Positions 1 to 10,700 of a stretch of DNA of 36,201 nucleotides are shown piece by piece; the first letter of the stretch is position 1; every line of letters starts with the position of its first letter. Source of the DNA: Clostridiales bacterium (GTDB lineage: Bacteria > Bacillota > Clostridia > Christensenellales > Aristaeellaceae); the NCBI GenBank assembly GCA_015056315.1, contig SVGN01000026.1, forward strand, positions 1 to 36,201, in the 5' to 3' direction. The notes under the pieces are model-generated. The model did no database searches and had not been told where the DNA came from. It was given only the letters and a program-made list of their open reading frames with translations. A program made the position numbers and the translations under genes.

Positions 1-257
1 TTGTGTTATGCTCTTCATGAAGGGTTTGGCTCCTTTCGTACAGTTTTGTGTCGCAACTCAACTATACCACATGAGCCAATCCTTCTTTTCTTTTCTCTTA
101 CTGTCCAAGATGTATTGTAGCGCTACAAACCTGTGTGTATGTGGGGTTTTCAAAGTAGATTTCTTTTTCATGCGAACTATGCTATACTGTATTTTGTACG
201 GTGCAATTTCGTTGGCACCGGGAAGGTTTACCTGCAAATATTTTGGAGGTCTTTTCT
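1..257 (+). promoter_or_regulatory. Upstream region and putative promoter of trkA-trkH
   Basis: No convincing gene is seen here; the one open frame is Phe/Cys-rich and runs into trkA in another frame. A good -10 element, TATACT, lies at 183-188. The matching -35 position (160-165, tttctt, 17-bp spacer) is poor, so the promoter may need an activator. A perfect 14-bp palindrome, TTGTAGCGCTACAA, lies at 115-128, about 31 bp upstream of that -35, and could be a regulator site. The ribosome binding site GGAGGT at 245-250 is correctly spaced from the ATG at 258. The leader of about 65 nt is too short for a c-di-AMP riboswitch of the ydaO type. Confidence 0.45.
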
Positions 258-1622
258 ATGCGTATTCTGGTTGTTGGAGACGGTAAGGTAGGCCATACCC
301 TTGCCGAAAGTCTGGCACGGGAAGAACACAGTGTTACCATTGTCGATCAAAACGAAGCAGTTCTTCACCGCAGTGAGGATACTCTCGATGTTATGTGTGT
401 GCGCGGGAACGGTGCCAACGCCAAAACGCTGATGGATGCAGGCGTAGACAAAGCGGACATCGTCATCGCTGCCACGACGAACGATGAGACCAATATGCTT
501 TGCTGCCTTATTTCCAAACGTTTGGGCGCAAAAAATACCATCGCCCGGGTTCGAGATCCTGAATACAACGAAAGCCTGAATCTGATGCAGCACGAGCTTG
601 GCATCGATCTGACCATCAACCCCGAGCGGGCTACCGCGCTGGAGATCAGCCGTCTGCTTCGGTTTCCCTTTGCCAGCACCATCGAGTCGTTTGCCAAAGG
701 GCGTGTGGAGCTGGTGGAGTTCCGCACCCAGGAGACAGACGTCGTGGTCGGCATTCCGCTGCGCAACCTGAATAAAAAGCTGAACGATCTGCCCCAGGTG
801 CTTTACGCAGCCGTTGAGCGGGATGGTGTGGTTACAATTCCAAACGGCGATTTCATCATTCATGCGGGAGACCGTGTACATGTGGTCGCCGATATGGTAA
901 CCATTACAGCCTATTTCCGTTACCTGGGCAAAAACAGCCTGCGTATCAGGAATGTGATGCTGCTGGGCGGCGGACGCATCAGCTATTACCTTGCTAAAAT
1001 GATCGCTCCTATGGGCATCCGTGTTACGCTGATCGAACTGGATCATCAAAAGGCAATCAGCCTCAGTGAAGCCCTGCCCGATGTCAATGTGCTCTGCGGC
1101 GACGGAACGGATCAGGAACTGCTGGATCAGGAAGGCCTCAAGCAAATGGATGCCTTCGTAACCCTCAGCAACCGCGACGAGGAAAACCTGATGACCGGCC
1201 TCTTTGCAGTCAGCCAGGGCGTACCCAAGGTGATCGTAAAGAATAACCGTATCGCCTACGAAGATATCATCAACGCCATGGGCCTTGATAGTATCGTAAG
1301 CCCCCAATACATCACCTGTGCCAACATACTGCGCTATGTACGCGCTCACGCCGCCGGTCACGGTACCAAGGTGCAGAAGCTTTATCGCCTCGTCAACGGC
1401 AAAGCCGAAGCACTGGAGTTCGTCGCCCGGGCGGGCGATCCCTATATCGGCGTACCTTTGAAGGAGCTAAGCATACGCAACGGCACTCTTGTTGCGGTGA
1501 TCGTGCGTAAAGGACGCGTGATCGTTCCCTTCGGCAGCGACTTCATTGAAGCCGGTGACAGTGTGATCATCATTGCCTGTGAAAGCGGCATCAGCGATTT
1601 GAACGAGGTGATCCGCAAGTGA
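258..1622 (+). CDS. trkA: Trk potassium uptake regulatory subunit TrkA
   Basis: Cytoplasmic NAD(H)-binding gating ring subunit of the Trk potassium channel; it binds nucleotide and controls the TrkH pore. The 454-residue protein has the duplicated RCK layout of TrkA: RCK_N at about 1-125 with the Rossmann motif G-D-G-K-V-G at its start, RCK_C at about 140-220, a second RCK_N from about 228 (L-L-G-G-G-R-I-S) and a second RCK_C at about 370-454. The length is normal for the full double form. The start is the ATG at 258 preceded by GGAGGT; an in-frame upstream start at 201 would add residues with no homology to the family. It overlaps trkH by 4 bp (GTGA), so the two are translationally coupled and form one operon. 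Confidence 0.95.
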   Translation: MRILVVGDGKVGHTLAESLAREEHSVTIVDQNEAVLHRSEDTLDVMCVRGNGANAKTLMDAGVDKADIVIAATTNDETNMLCCLISKRLGAKNTIARVRDPEYNESLNLMQHELGIDLTINPERATALEISRLLRFPFASTIESFAKGRVELVEFRTQETDVVVGIPLRNLNKKLNDLPQVLYAAVERDGVVTIPNGDFIIHAGDRVHVVADMVTITAYFRYLGKNSLRIRNVMLLGGGRISYYLAKMIAPMGIRVTLIELDHQKAISLSEALPDVNVLCGDGTDQELLDQEGLKQMDAFVTLSNRDEENLMTGLFAVSQGVPKVIVKNNRIAYEDIINAMGLDSIVSPQYITCANILRYVRAHAAGHGTKVQKLYRLVNGKAEALEFVARAGDPYIGVPLKELSIRNGTLVAVIVRKGRVIVPFGSDFIEAGDSVIIIACESGISDLNEVIRK

Positions 1623-3073
1623 ATAAACGGCTTGTGATACGCCTCCAGGGCTCCATATTGCTGATCGAAGCCCTCGCCATGGTGCCCTCCCTGCTGATCG
1701 CCCTTTACTACGGCGACAGCGGTGATGCCGCCGCTTTTTTGAAAACCATCGGTCTCCTCCTTTTGGTTGCATTACCGATGCATTATCTCTCCAAACCCAG
1801 AGAGACCAATCTCCGTGCAAGAGAAGGCTTTGTAGCTGTTGCCCTTGCATGGGTGCTGCTGAGCATTTTTGGCGGTCTGCCCTTCCTGTTCAGCGGCCTG
1901 TTCACACGCTTTGAAGATGCTTTTTTCGAAGCGGTATCCGGCTTTACAACCACGGGTGCCTCCGTACTCAACCAGTTTGAGGGAGCCCCCAGGGGCATCA
2001 TGTTTTGGCGCAGCTTTACCCACTGGATCGGTGGCATGGGCGTGCTGGTACTCACACTTGCTCTGTTGCCCCAAATGACCGGCCGTACCTCGCACCTGGC
2101 CAAAGCGGAATCGCCTGGCCCCAGCTTCAGCAAGGTTCTGCCCAAAATGGGGGATAGCGCCAAGATCCTTTACATCATCTATGCGGTGCTCACCTTTATT
2201 CAATTCGTGCTGCTGGTCTTTGTAGGCAGAATGTCTTTGTACGATGCAGCCATACACGCTATGGGTACTGCCGGTACAGGTGGCTTCAGCAACTACGGCC
2301 AAAGCGTAGCCGCATTCGACAGTTTAGCTGTGGATGTGATCATCACCGTATTCATGATCATCTTCGGCATCAACTTTGCGCTGTTCTACCGGCTGTTGAT
2401 CGGCGATTTCCGTTCCTTCTTCAAAAGTGAGGAACTGCACTGGTATGTTGGCATCGTAACGGTAGCTATTCTGTTCACCACGGCCGTCATAACGCCCCGG
2501 TATCAAAACTTCTTCACCGCCCTCAGGTACGGCAGTTTCCAGGTTGCAAGCCTTGTCTCCACCACCGGCTTTGTGACCGCCGACTTCGACCTGTGGCCGG
2601 CTGCAGTGAAAATGATCCTGCTGCTGGTCATGCTGATCGGCTCCTGTGCAGGCTCCACAGCGGGCGGTATGAAGGTCGTTCGTGTTGCACTGGCAGCGAA
2701 AAACATCAAACGTGAGGTGAGCCGCACCATCCAGCCCAGAAAGGTGCAGGTGGTACGTTTTGAAGGCAAGGGTGTGGATGAGAGCATGCTTTCGCAGATC
2801 AGCCTGTTCATCGTTGCTTATCTTGCGCTCATCTTTATCGGTACACTGCTGGTGGCACTGGAGGGCAAATTCGACCTGATAAGCAACTTCTCTGCTGCCC
2901 TCACCTGTGTCAGTAATGTTGGCCCCGGCTTGAGTGCAGTGGGCCCAACAAAGAATTTTGCTGGCTACGGGCCCTTTGCCAAATACATCCTCAGCCTGCT
3001 GATGCTCTGCGGCCGCCTGGAACTGTTCCCGATCTTTGTACTGTTCCATCCCACCGTATGGCGTAGAGGTTGA
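1619..3073 (+). CDS. trkH: Trk/Ktr potassium channel subunit TrkH
   Basis: Membrane pore subunit for potassium uptake, working with TrkA. The 484-residue protein is strongly hydrophobic and shows the four pore-loop repeats of the TrkH/KtrB family with their filter glycines: S-G-F-T-T-T-G near residue 107, G-T-A-G-T-G-G near 216, S-T-T-G-F-V near 312 and S-N-V-G-P-G near 430. The C-terminal G-R-L-E-L-F-P element is typical of the family. The start is GTG at 1619, overlapping the trkA stop, with no ATG nearby in frame. The neighbouring trkA gene makes the assignment secure. Transcription should end at the strong hairpin at 3091-3124. Confidence 0.94.
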   Translation: MNKRLVIRLQGSILLIEALAMVPSLLIALYYGDSGDAAAFLKTIGLLLLVALPMHYLSKPRETNLRAREGFVAVALAWVLLSIFGGLPFLFSGLFTRFEDAFFEAVSGFTTTGASVLNQFEGAPRGIMFWRSFTHWIGGMGVLVLTLALLPQMTGRTSHLAKAESPGPSFSKVLPKMGDSAKILYIIYAVLTFIQFVLLVFVGRMSLYDAAIHAMGTAGTGGFSNYGQSVAAFDSLAVDVIITVFMIIFGINFALFYRLLIGDFRSFFKSEELHWYVGIVTVAILFTTAVITPRYQNFFTALRYGSFQVASLVSTTGFVTADFDLWPAAVKMILLLVMLIGSCAGSTAGGMKVVRVALAAKNIKREVSRTIQPRKVQVVRFEGKGVDESMLSQISLFIVAYLALIFIGTLLVALEGKFDLISNFSAALTCVSNVGPGLSAVGPTKNFAGYGPFAKYILSLLMLCGRLELFPIFVLFHPTVWRRG

Positions 3074-3090
3074 AACAACTGAATACAAAG

Positions 3091-3124
3091 AACCGGGATG
3101 CTCCGCAAGTGGAGCATCCCGGTT
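3091..3124. terminator. Bidirectional terminator between trkH and the sugar permease gene
   Basis: A perfect 14-bp inverted repeat (arms 3091-3104 and 3111-3124, loop 6 nt) is followed on the plus strand by a T-rich stretch (tgtttgtt). It lies between two converging genes, so it can serve both trkAH and the sugar importer operon. Confidence 0.85.
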
Positions 3125-3141
3125 TGTTTGTTCTGAAACGC

Positions 3142-4386
3142 TTAATTCTTGGCAGCAGCCTCAGCGGTTTTCTTGCCCTTGAACAGCTCGTTCAGCTTGG
3201 GCAGCTGGATCAGGTTGTTCTTGCTGATCACGTCAAAGGCGACGGCAGCCAGCAGAACCATGCCCTTTACCACCTGCTGCATATTGGAGCTGATGCCCAG
3301 CAGAGACATACCGTTGTTCAGCACGCCCATGATCAGAGCGCCGATGAGAGCACCGCTAATGGTACCGGTGCCGCCGTAAGCGGAAGCGCCGCCGATGAAG
3401 CAGCTGGCAATGGCATCCATTTCGAAGCTCTGGCCGGCGGTGGGGCTGGCGCTGTTGAGGCGGGCAGCGAATACCAGACCGGCAATAGCGGCGATGAAGC
3501 TCATGTTGGTGTAAGCGAAGAACATCATCTGCTTGGTCTTAACACCGGAGAGACGGGCAGCCTTCATATTACCGCCAATGGCATAGAGATGGCGGCCGCG
3601 AACAGTCTTCTGGGTAAAGAAGCTGTAAACCACAAGCAGCAGGCCCAGAATGATCAGCACCGTGGGGATGCCACGATAACGGGCCAGCAGGTAGAACACC
3701 CAGATAACAGCAGCAGAGATAGCTGCCATCTTGATGATCATCACCAGAATGGGCTGGTTTTCGTAGCCCTTCTTCTTCTTGGACAGATAACCGATCACCT
3801 GAGAGGCGCAGAAGCCGACAGCGATCAGAATACCAACCAGCAGGCACAGCAGGTTCAGCTTGGTGCCGCCGATGGAGAACTCAGCTACCAGATCGGGAAT
3901 GAAGCCGGTAGAGAGCTGCTGGTAAGCGGTGGGGAAGGGCGCCAGCGTCATACCGTTGAGGATGAGCAGCGTAATGCCGCGGAACACCAGCATGCCGCTC
4001 AGCGTGCAGATGAACGGGGGAATGCCCACATAGGCGATCCAGAAGCCCTGCCACATACCGATGGCGATGCCGATCAGCAGGCACAGAGCGATGGACAGGT
4101 ACACATTCCAGTTCATTTCAATGATGAAGGTACCCGCACAGGCACCTACCAGGCCAACTACAGAACCGCAGGCCAGGTCGATGTTACCGCCGGTGAGGAT
4201 GCACAGCAGCATACCGATCGCCAGAATAATGACGTACGCATTCTGGAAGATCAGGTTGGAAATGTTCATGGGTTTGATCAGCTTGCCGCCGGTCAGAATG
4301 GTAAAGAGTACGATGATCGCGACCAGCGCCATCAGCATACCGTATTGCTTCAGATCAAGCTTTGCAGTGCGCTTCTTGGTGTTCAT
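3142..4386 (-). CDS. mmsB: Multiple-monosaccharide ABC transporter permease (MmsB/GguB type)
   Basis: Integral membrane permease of a CUT2-family (ribose/xylose/galactose type) ABC importer. The 414-residue protein is almost entirely hydrophobic helices and has the G-G-N-I-D-L motif near residue 67 and the [10 protein letters not shown] motif near residue 335, both conserved in this permease family. It is longer than RbsC-like permeases (about 320 residues), matching the GguB/MmsB subgroup, as does the ATPase partner. The ATG overlaps the ATPase stop by 4 bp (ATGA), so the two genes are coupled. It is the last gene of the operon. The actual sugar is inferred only from the family (xylose, glucose, galactose or arabinose are all possible). 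Confidence 0.88.
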   Translation of the reverse strand: MNTKKRTAKLDLKQYGMLMALVAIIVLFTILTGGKLIKPMNISNLIFQNAYVIILAIGMLLCILTGGNIDLACGSVVGLVGACAGTFIIEMNWNVYLSIALCLLIGIAIGMWQGFWIAYVGIPPFICTLSGMLVFRGITLLILNGMTLAPFPTAYQQLSTGFIPDLVAEFSIGGTKLNLLCLLVGILIAVGFCASQVIGYLSKKKKGYENQPILVMIIKMAAISAAVIWVFYLLARYRGIPTVLIILGLLLVVYSFFTQKTVRGRHLYAIGGNMKAARLSGVKTKQMMFFAYTNMSFIAAIAGLVFAARLNSASPTAGQSFEMDAIASCFIGGASAYGGTGTISGALIGALIMGVLNNGMSLLGISSNMQQVVKGMVLLAAVAFDVISKNNLIQLPKLNELFKGKKTAEAAAKN

Positions 4387-5930
4387 GCGCCGATCCCTCC
4401 TTTGCTGTCTTGCATAATGTAACTCATAATGATCTCCTGAGATGCGTCCTTGGCATCCAGCTCGGCGATCAGGCGGCCTTCATTCATAACATAAATGCGG
4501 TCGCACATACCCAGCAGCTCCGGCAGCTCGGAGGAGATCATCATAACGGCTTTGCCCTGAGAGACCAGATTGTTGATGATCTGGTAGATCTCGTACTTCG
4601 CACCAACGTCAACGCCGCGGGTGGGTTCGTCCATCATTAGCACGTCGGGCTCGGCGAAGATCCATTTACCGACCAGTACCTTTTGCTGGTTGCCGCCGGA
4701 GAGGTTGCCAACATCCTGCTCAACAGTAGGAGTCTTAACGCCCAGCTTCGTGCGGATGTCTTCTGCCTTGGCTTTTTCCAGATCCTTATCGATCACGCCG
4801 CGCTTGCTGATGAAGGCAGGCCTTGCCATGGTGGTGTTATGCTTGATGCTGTTGGTCAGGATCAGGCCGTCGCCCTTACGGTCTTCGGTCACATAAGCCA
4901 GACCGGCATTGATCGCCTGCGGGATGCTGGTAAGGCGAACAGGTTTGCCGTTCAGTTTCAGCTCGCCGGAGATCTTGGTGCCGTAGGCGTGCCCGAACAC
5001 AGACATGGCAAGCTCGGTACGTCCGGCACCGATCAGGCCGGCAAAGCCGACTACCTCGCCGTGACGTACATTGATGGATACATTATCAACGACCTTACGG
5101 TCTGCATAGAAGGGATGGTAAACATTCCAGTTGGAGACCTCCATCGCCACATCGCCGATGTTGTGCTCACGGGCGGGGTAGCGGTTGGTCATCTCGCGGC
5201 CTACCATGCCCTTGATGATCCGCTCTTCGGAGAGCTCATCCACACCCTTCACCAGCGTCTCGATGCTCTGGCCGTCGCGGATGACGGTGATCTTGTCGGC
5301 GCAGTAGCTGATCTCGTTCAGCTTATGGGAGATGATGATGCTCGTAATGCCCTTGGTCTCCTTGAACTCGATCAGCAGATCCAGCAGCTTGCGGGCATCA
5401 CTTTCGTTCAGAGAAGAGGTGGGCTCATCCAGAATGAGAAGCTTTACGTTCTTGGCAAGGGCTTTGGCGATCTCAACCAGCTGCTGCTTGCCCATGCCGA
5501 TATCCTTGATCAGCGTGGAGGGAGAATCGTTCAGGCCTACCATCTGCATGTACTGTGCAGCCTTCTGGTTGGTCAGATCCCAGTTGATAACGCCGTTCTT
5601 AGCCTGCTCGTTGCCAAGGAACATGTTCTCGGCAATGCTCAGGTAGGGCACCAGCGCCAGCTCCTGGTGAATGATAACGATACCAACGCGCTCGCTATCC
5701 TTGATGTTCTTAAAGCGGCACTCGTGTCCCTGGTAGATAACATTGCCGCTGTAGGTGCCATAGGGGTAGATACCGCTGAGAACATTCATCAGCGTGGATT
5801 TACCGGCGCCGTTTTCGCCGCAAAGGGCATGGATCTCGCCTTCGGTTACCTCGATGTTTACGTTATCCAGCGCCTTAACGCCGGGAAATTCCTTGGTGAT
5901 GTTTTGCATTTTGAGAATCGTGTCGCCCAA
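4383..5930 (-). CDS. mmsA: Multiple-monosaccharide ABC transporter ATPase (MmsA/GguA type)
   Basis: Cytoplasmic ATPase with two fused ABC domains that powers the sugar importer. The 515-residue length and duplicated layout fit MglA/GguA. Domain 1 (about 8-250) has a full Walker [10 protein letters not shown] at 38-46, and Walker B L-I-L-D-E-P. Domain 2 (about 260-505) has a degenerate Walker A (G-L-I-G-A-G-R-T-E), the signature L-S-G-G-N-Q-Q-K and L-M-M-D-E-P, the usual asymmetry of this family. The start appears to be TTG at 5928-5930, supported by GGGAGG (minus strand, 5939-5944) 8 nt upstream; a nearby ATG at 5935-5937 is out of frame, and an in-frame ATG lies seven codons further in. The gene follows the binding protein after a hairpin and overlaps the permease gene. 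Confidence 0.93.
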   Translation of the reverse strand: MGDTILKMQNITKEFPGVKALDNVNIEVTEGEIHALCGENGAGKSTLMNVLSGIYPYGTYSGNVIYQGHECRFKNIKDSERVGIVIIHQELALVPYLSIAENMFLGNEQAKNGVINWDLTNQKAAQYMQMVGLNDSPSTLIKDIGMGKQQLVEIAKALAKNVKLLILDEPTSSLNESDARKLLDLLIEFKETKGITSIIISHKLNEISYCADKITVIRDGQSIETLVKGVDELSEERIIKGMVGREMTNRYPAREHNIGDVAMEVSNWNVYHPFYADRKVVDNVSINVRHGEVVGFAGLIGAGRTELAMSVFGHAYGTKISGELKLNGKPVRLTSIPQAINAGLAYVTEDRKGDGLILTNSIKHNTTMARPAFISKRGVIDKDLEKAKAEDIRTKLGVKTPTVEQDVGNLSGGNQQKVLVGKWIFAEPDVLMMDEPTRGVDVGAKYEIYQIINNLVSQGKAVMMISSELPELLGMCDRIYVMNEGRLIAELDAKDASQEIIMSYIMQDSKGGIGA

Positions 5931-5956
5931 AATACATTCCTCCCAAAAATCCTAAA

Positions 5957-5989
5957 ATGGGAGACGGACGAAGAACGTCCGTCTCCCAT
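5957..5989 (-). terminator. Intercistronic hairpin between binding-protein and ATPase genes
   Basis: A perfect 14-bp inverted repeat with a 5-nt loop (arms 5957-5970 and 5976-5989) lies between the binding-protein stop at 6023 and the ATPase start at 5930. On the transcribed strand it is followed by a short U-rich run (tttaggatttt). Such hairpins in binding-protein-dependent importer operons usually cause partial termination or protect the upstream mRNA, giving more binding protein than membrane components. That role is inferred. Confidence 0.7.
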
Positions 5990-6022
5990 CCTTAGACGAA
6001 ATTGTGTTCCGTATGATCGATA

Positions 6023-7096
6023 TTACTCGGTCACAGCCAGATCTTCAGCAGTGTAGTAGCCGCTGTCGATGAGCAGTTCAACATAGTTGGAAGCATCGGC
6101 GAACACGGGGGTGCAGTTGAAGGAAGCAACGTCCTTTACGCCATTGGCGTAAACAGCGTTGGTTTCCACTTCGGCGCCGGAGAGGATCTCGCCGACCATC
6201 TTAACGGTGGCTTCGGCCAGAGCGCGGGTATCCTTGAAGACGGACATAGCCTGCAGGCCCAGCACCATGTTCTTGGTGTTGGCGATGTCGCAGTCCTGAC
6301 CGGTGATGACGGGGATGTTCTCAGCGGTGAAGCCGAAAGCAACCAGAGAGTTGGTCACGCCCAGAGCGGTGGAGTCGTTGGAGCAGAGGCAGATATCGAG
6401 CTTCTGGCCGCCGGTGAGGGCATCGGCATAGAAGCCGGACAGGATGTTGTCCATACGGGCCTGAGCGGTCTCAGACTTCCAGGCGGGGGTGGCAACGGTT
6501 TCGAAATCGGTCTGGCCGGAAACGCAAACCAGCTTGCCTTCGTCGATGAAGGGCTTCAGGGTGTCGAAAGCGCCAGCGAAGAACAGACCAGCGTTGTTAT
6601 CGTCGGGGGAACCGGCGGTGAACTCGATGGTGTAGGTCTCGGTGGTGTTGGCGAGATCGAACTTGTCAACAACGTACTGGCCCTGGATCTGGCCAACCTT
6701 GTAGTTGTCGAAGGTGGTGTAGTAGTCCACATACTCGGTGCCGGTGAGCAGACGGTCGTAGGCGATAACTACGATGCCGGCTTCCTTAGCCTGCTGCAGA
6801 ACAGTGCCCAGAGCGCCGCCGTCGATAGAGGCAACGACCAGAACCTCAACCTCGTTGAGGATCATGTTTTCAATCTGGGAAACCTGGGTAGCAACGTCGT
6901 TGTTGGCGTACTGCAGGTCAACTTCGTAGCCGGCAGCTTCCAGCTGGGCCTTCATGTTGGCGCCGTCCTGATTCCAGCGCTGCAGGGACTGGGTGGGCAT
7001 GGCCACGCCGACCTTCTTGGGAGCTTCAGCGGAAGCAACAGTCAGCAGAGAGAGGGAAAGAACCAGAACCAAGAGGATGGATACCAACTTTTTCAT
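6023..7096 (-). CDS. chvE: ChvE-like multiple-monosaccharide-binding protein
   Basis: Exported substrate-binding protein of the sugar importer encoded downstream. The 357-residue protein starts with a signal peptide (M-K-K-L then a hydrophobic core, ending near T-V-A-S-A-E-A), followed by a periplasmic-binding-protein type 1 fold: V-G-V-A-M-P-T near 31, the sugar-contact region Q-R-W-N-Q-D-G near 40, A-Y-D-R-L near 112 and C-S-N-D-S-T-A-L-G near 235. These match the ChvE/xylose-binding group. The signal peptide has no cysteine, so the protein is not a lipoprotein, which is unusual for an importer in a single-membrane bacterium. AAAGGAG precedes the ATG at 7096. First gene of the operon. Confidence 0.9.
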   Translation of the reverse strand: MKKLVSILLVLVLSLSLLTVASAEAPKKVGVAMPTQSLQRWNQDGANMKAQLEAAGYEVDLQYANNDVATQVSQIENMILNEVEVLVVASIDGGALGTVLQQAKEAGIVVIAYDRLLTGTEYVDYYTTFDNYKVGQIQGQYVVDKFDLANTTETYTIEFTAGSPDDNNAGLFFAGAFDTLKPFIDEGKLVCVSGQTDFETVATPAWKSETAQARMDNILSGFYADALTGGQKLDICLCSNDSTALGVTNSLVAFGFTAENIPVITGQDCDIANTKNMVLGLQAMSVFKDTRALAEATVKMVGEILSGAEVETNAVYANGVKDVASFNCTPVFADASNYVELLIDSGYYTAEDLAVTE

Positions 7097-7218
7097 AAGT
7101 CAGTCACTCCTTTTATTTATTTGACTCATACACATGAGCCATTGGAGACATAAATAAACGGGACAGAAAAATCTGCCTGTTTGGTTTGGTAACATAGTTG
7201 CTTAATTACTGTATCAAC

Positions 7219-7247
7219 AGCATACAACAGAAACGGGATGTTGTCAA
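7219..7247 (-). promoter_or_regulatory. Putative promoter of the sugar importer operon
   Basis: On the minus strand a consensus -35, TTGACA (7242-7247), is separated by exactly 17 bp from TATGCT (7219-7224). It would give a leader of about 115 nt before the binding-protein gene. The region between it and the divergent ileS leader is A+T-rich and shows no gene. Confidence 0.6.
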
Positions 7248-7338
7248 CGGTATTTTTTTGTCCATTTTTTTCAAATCAAATTACCATACACCGAACGGGA
7301 AATAATATATAAAGAAGAAAAAAACATAGCATTCGCCC

Positions 7339-7367
7339 TTTACTTTTCACCTTTCTTTTAGTATAAT
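7339..7367 (+). promoter_or_regulatory. Putative promoter of the ileS T-box transcript
   Basis: A perfect -10, TATAAT (7362-7367), lies 17 bp downstream of tttact (7339-7344, four of six matches to TTGACA). The predicted start near 7374 is just upstream of the T-box stem I. Confidence 0.65.
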
Positions 7368-7373
7368 TCAATC

Positions 7374-7636
7374 CATCAGCAATGACGGGGACGGTCTTGG
7401 CAATCCCCTTCGGTAAAGCGAGTCCGGGTTGGTGCGAGCCGGATGCCGAAGCGCGCAAGCCCCATCACCCCCGAGCTGGAAGCCTGAACATGCAGGTAGG
7501 GCTTCCCGGGCGCTCCCGTGAAAGAGCATGCCGATCATGCGTCGGCGCAGAGTGGGCAGATGTTTCTGCCAAAGCGGGTGGTACCGCGGATCGATGCAAT
7601 CATCATCCGTCCCGATGGCCTCGGGACGGTTTTTTC
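7374..7636 (+). promoter_or_regulatory. T-box leader (isoleucine-specific) with terminator, upstream of ileS
   Basis: A tRNA-sensing riboswitch that lets transcription pass when uncharged tRNA-Ile builds up. The hallmark T-box sequence TGGTACCGCGG lies at 7579-7589. Upstream is a G+C-rich stem I with the GGTTGGTGCGA element (about 7428-7438). A plausible specifier triplet ATC (Ile) followed by A lies at 7464-7466, just 5' of a ccccg (7469-7473) that can pair with cgggg (7386-7390) at the base of stem I. The terminator is a 9-bp stem (7607-7615 with 7621-7629) followed by six T (7630-7635). The position before ileS agrees with the ATC specifier. The exact fold was reasoned by eye. Confidence 0.93.
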
Positions 7637-7703
7637 ATGCCCAAAACCGACCTATGGGGCAACTACAGCATACGCGGCAATGCCGCAAGGAGGAAATGGA
7701 GAC

Positions 7704-10700
7704 ATGTATCGCAAAGTACCCACAGACATGAATTTCGTCGAGCGCGAAAAAGAGACCCTTGCCCTGTGGAAGGAAAAGGACATCATCCGCAAGAGCTTCC
7801 ACGCAAACGAAGGCAATGAGCGCTTCACCTTCTTCGATGGTCCGCCCACTGCCAACGGTCGCCCCCACATCGGTCACATCGAGACCCGCGCCATCAAGGA
7901 CCTGATCCCGCGCTTTCAGGCCATGAAGGGCAAGGATGTGCTCCGCAAGGCCGGTTGGGATACCCACGGTCTGCCCGTTGAGCTGGAAGTCGAAAAGATC
8001 CTTGGTCTGGACGGCAAGCCCCAGATCGAAGCCTACGGCATCGAGCCCTTCATCAAGGAGTGCAAGAAGAGCGTTTGGAAGTACCAGTCCGAATGGGAAG
8101 AGATGAGCGACCGTGTTGCCTTCTGGGCCGACATGGAGAACCCCTACATCACCTATAAGGACGACTACATCGAATCCGAGTGGTGGAGCCTGAAGACCAT
8201 CTACGACAAGGGCCTTCTATATCTTGGCCACAAGATCGCACCCTACTGCCCCCGCTGCGGCACCGCCCTCTCCAGCCACGAGGTCGCCCAGGGCTACAAG
8301 AATGTAAAGGAAACTTCCGCCTTTGTGCTCTTCAAGACCAAGGATTGGGAAGATACTTACTTCCTTGCCTGGACCACCACCCCCTGGACCCTGCCCAGCA
8401 ATCTGGCCCTGTGCGTCAATCCTCAGGATCTGTACATGCGCTTCACCATCGAGGGTAAGAACTATGTAATGGCTAAGGCCCTGATGGATACTGTCTTTGG
8501 CGCGAAGGCCAAGGATGCCGTCATCCACGAGGAAATGCCCGGCGCTCAGCTGGCCGGTAAGGAATACGAGCCCCTGTTCGATTTTGCTGTCGGCAAGCTG
8601 GATAAGCCCGCCTGGCGCGTTGTCTGCGACGATTACGTCACCATGACCGATGGTTCCGGCATCGTTCACATCGCCCCTGCCTTTGGTGAGGACGATAACC
8701 GCGTCTGTCAGCAGAACGATATCCCCTTCGTCAACTTCGTCGATACCCAGGGCTGCATGACCGCCGATACCAAGTGGCCCGGTGTGTTCGTAAAGGAAGC
8801 CGACCAGCTGATCCTGGATGATCTCAAGGAGCGCGGCCTGCTGTTTGCCGCCGTTCCCTTCGCCCACGATTATCCCTTCTGCTGGCGCTGCAATACGCCC
8901 CTGCTGTACTATCCCCGTCCCACCTGGTACATCAAGATGACTGCCGTTCGCGACAAGCTGGTGGCCAATAACCGTACCATCAACTGGATGCCCGACAACA
9001 TCAAGGAAGGCCGTATGGGCACCTGGCTGGAGAACGTACATGATTGGGGCCTGAGCCGCGAGCGTTACTGGGGCACTCCGCTGCCCATCTGGCGCTGCGA
9101 AGAGGGTCACATCCATGTGATCGGCTCCAAGCAGGAGCTGCGCGAGATGGCCACCACCGAGGTGGGCGAGATCGAGCTGCACCGTCCCTATGTGGATGAG
9201 ATCCAGATCACCTGCCCCGAGTGCGGCAAGCCCATGACCCGCGTCAGCGATGTTATCGACTGCTGGTACGATTCCGGCTCCATGCCCTTCGCCCAGTGGC
9301 ACTATCCCTTCGAGAACAAGGAAGTGTTCGAAAAGCGCTTCCCTGCCGATTTCATCTCCGAAGCCATCGACCAGACCCGTGGCTGGTTCTACACGCTGGA
9401 GGCCATCAGCACCCTGCTGTTCGACCGTGCCCCCTTCGAGAACTGCATCGTTATGGGTCACGTACAGGATGCGGAAGGCCGTAAGATGTCCAAGCACATC
9501 GGCAACGTTGTGGATCCCTGGTCTGTGCTCAACAAGCAGGGCGCCGATGCTGTGCGCTGGTACTTCTACACCTCCGGTGCTCCCTGGCTGCCCAGCCGCT
9601 TCAGCGATGAGGCCGTCAACGAAGGTCAGCGCAAGTTTATGGGTACCCTCCAGAACACCTACGCCTTCTTCGTGCTCTACGCCAATATCGACAACTTCGA
9701 CCCCGCCCAGCATCCCCTGGATAAGGTCAACCTGACCCTGATGGATAAGTGGATCCTGAGCCGCCTCAATCAGCTCATCAAGCAGGTGGATGAAGACCTG
9801 ACCGCTTTCCGCATCCCCGAGCCCGCCAACGCCATCACCAAGTTTGTGGATGAGTTGAGCAACTGGTATGTGCGCCGCGGCCGTGAGCGCTTCTGGGGCA
9901 AGGGCATGGACGACACCAAGGAAGCTGCGTTCGCTACCCTGTATCATGTGCTGGTGACCCTCTCCAAGGTGATCGCTCCCTTTGTGCCCTTCATGGCAGA
10001 GGATATCTACCAGAACCTGGTCTGCACCGTAGATAAGACCGCCCCCGAAAGCGTACATCTCTGCCGCTTCCCCGAAGCCGACGAGAGCCTGATCGATGAG
10101 AACCTGAACACCCAGATGAGCGCTCTGCTGGAGGTCGTCAGCCTGGGCCGCGCCCTGCGTGCTTCGGCCAATCTGAAGGTTCGCCAGCCCCTGGAGACCC
10201 TCTACGTAAAGGGCACCAGCTTCGATAAGGAGTTCGGCGAGCTGGCCGAGGATGAGCTGAACGTAAAGAGCGTCATCTTCACCGATGATGCCCGCGCCTT
10301 CACCACCTACAACCTGAAGCCCCAGATGCGCACCCTTGGCCCCAAGTACGGCAAGCTGTTGGGCAAGATCGGCGCTGCGCTGAAGGAACTGGACGGCAAC
10401 GATGTGATGGATACCTTCGCCCGCGGCGAAAACTTCACCTTTACCGTTGAAGATACCGAGGTAGTGCTCGCCAAGGACGATGTACTGGCCGAAGCCACCC
10501 AGAAGCCCGGCTTCGCTGCCCAGTCTGATGGCGATGTGACTGTTGTATTCGACTGCAACCTGACCCCCGAGCTGATCGCCGAAGGCTACCAGCGCGAGGT
10601 GGTATCCAAGCTGCAGACCATGCGTAAGGAAGCCGATTTCGAGGTCAGCGACCGCATCCTGGTCACCTATCAGGCCGGTGAAGAACTGTCCGCTGCCATC

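Noticed and set aside
8..286. 92-residue plus-strand frame before trkA
   Set aside because: Phe/Leu/Cys-rich, no ribosome binding site, overlaps the promoter elements and the start of trkA.
3070..6056. Plus-strand frames of 450 and 457 residues opposite the sugar importer genes
   Set aside because: Antisense shadows of the permease and ATPase genes; Gln/His/Asp-rich, with no domain.
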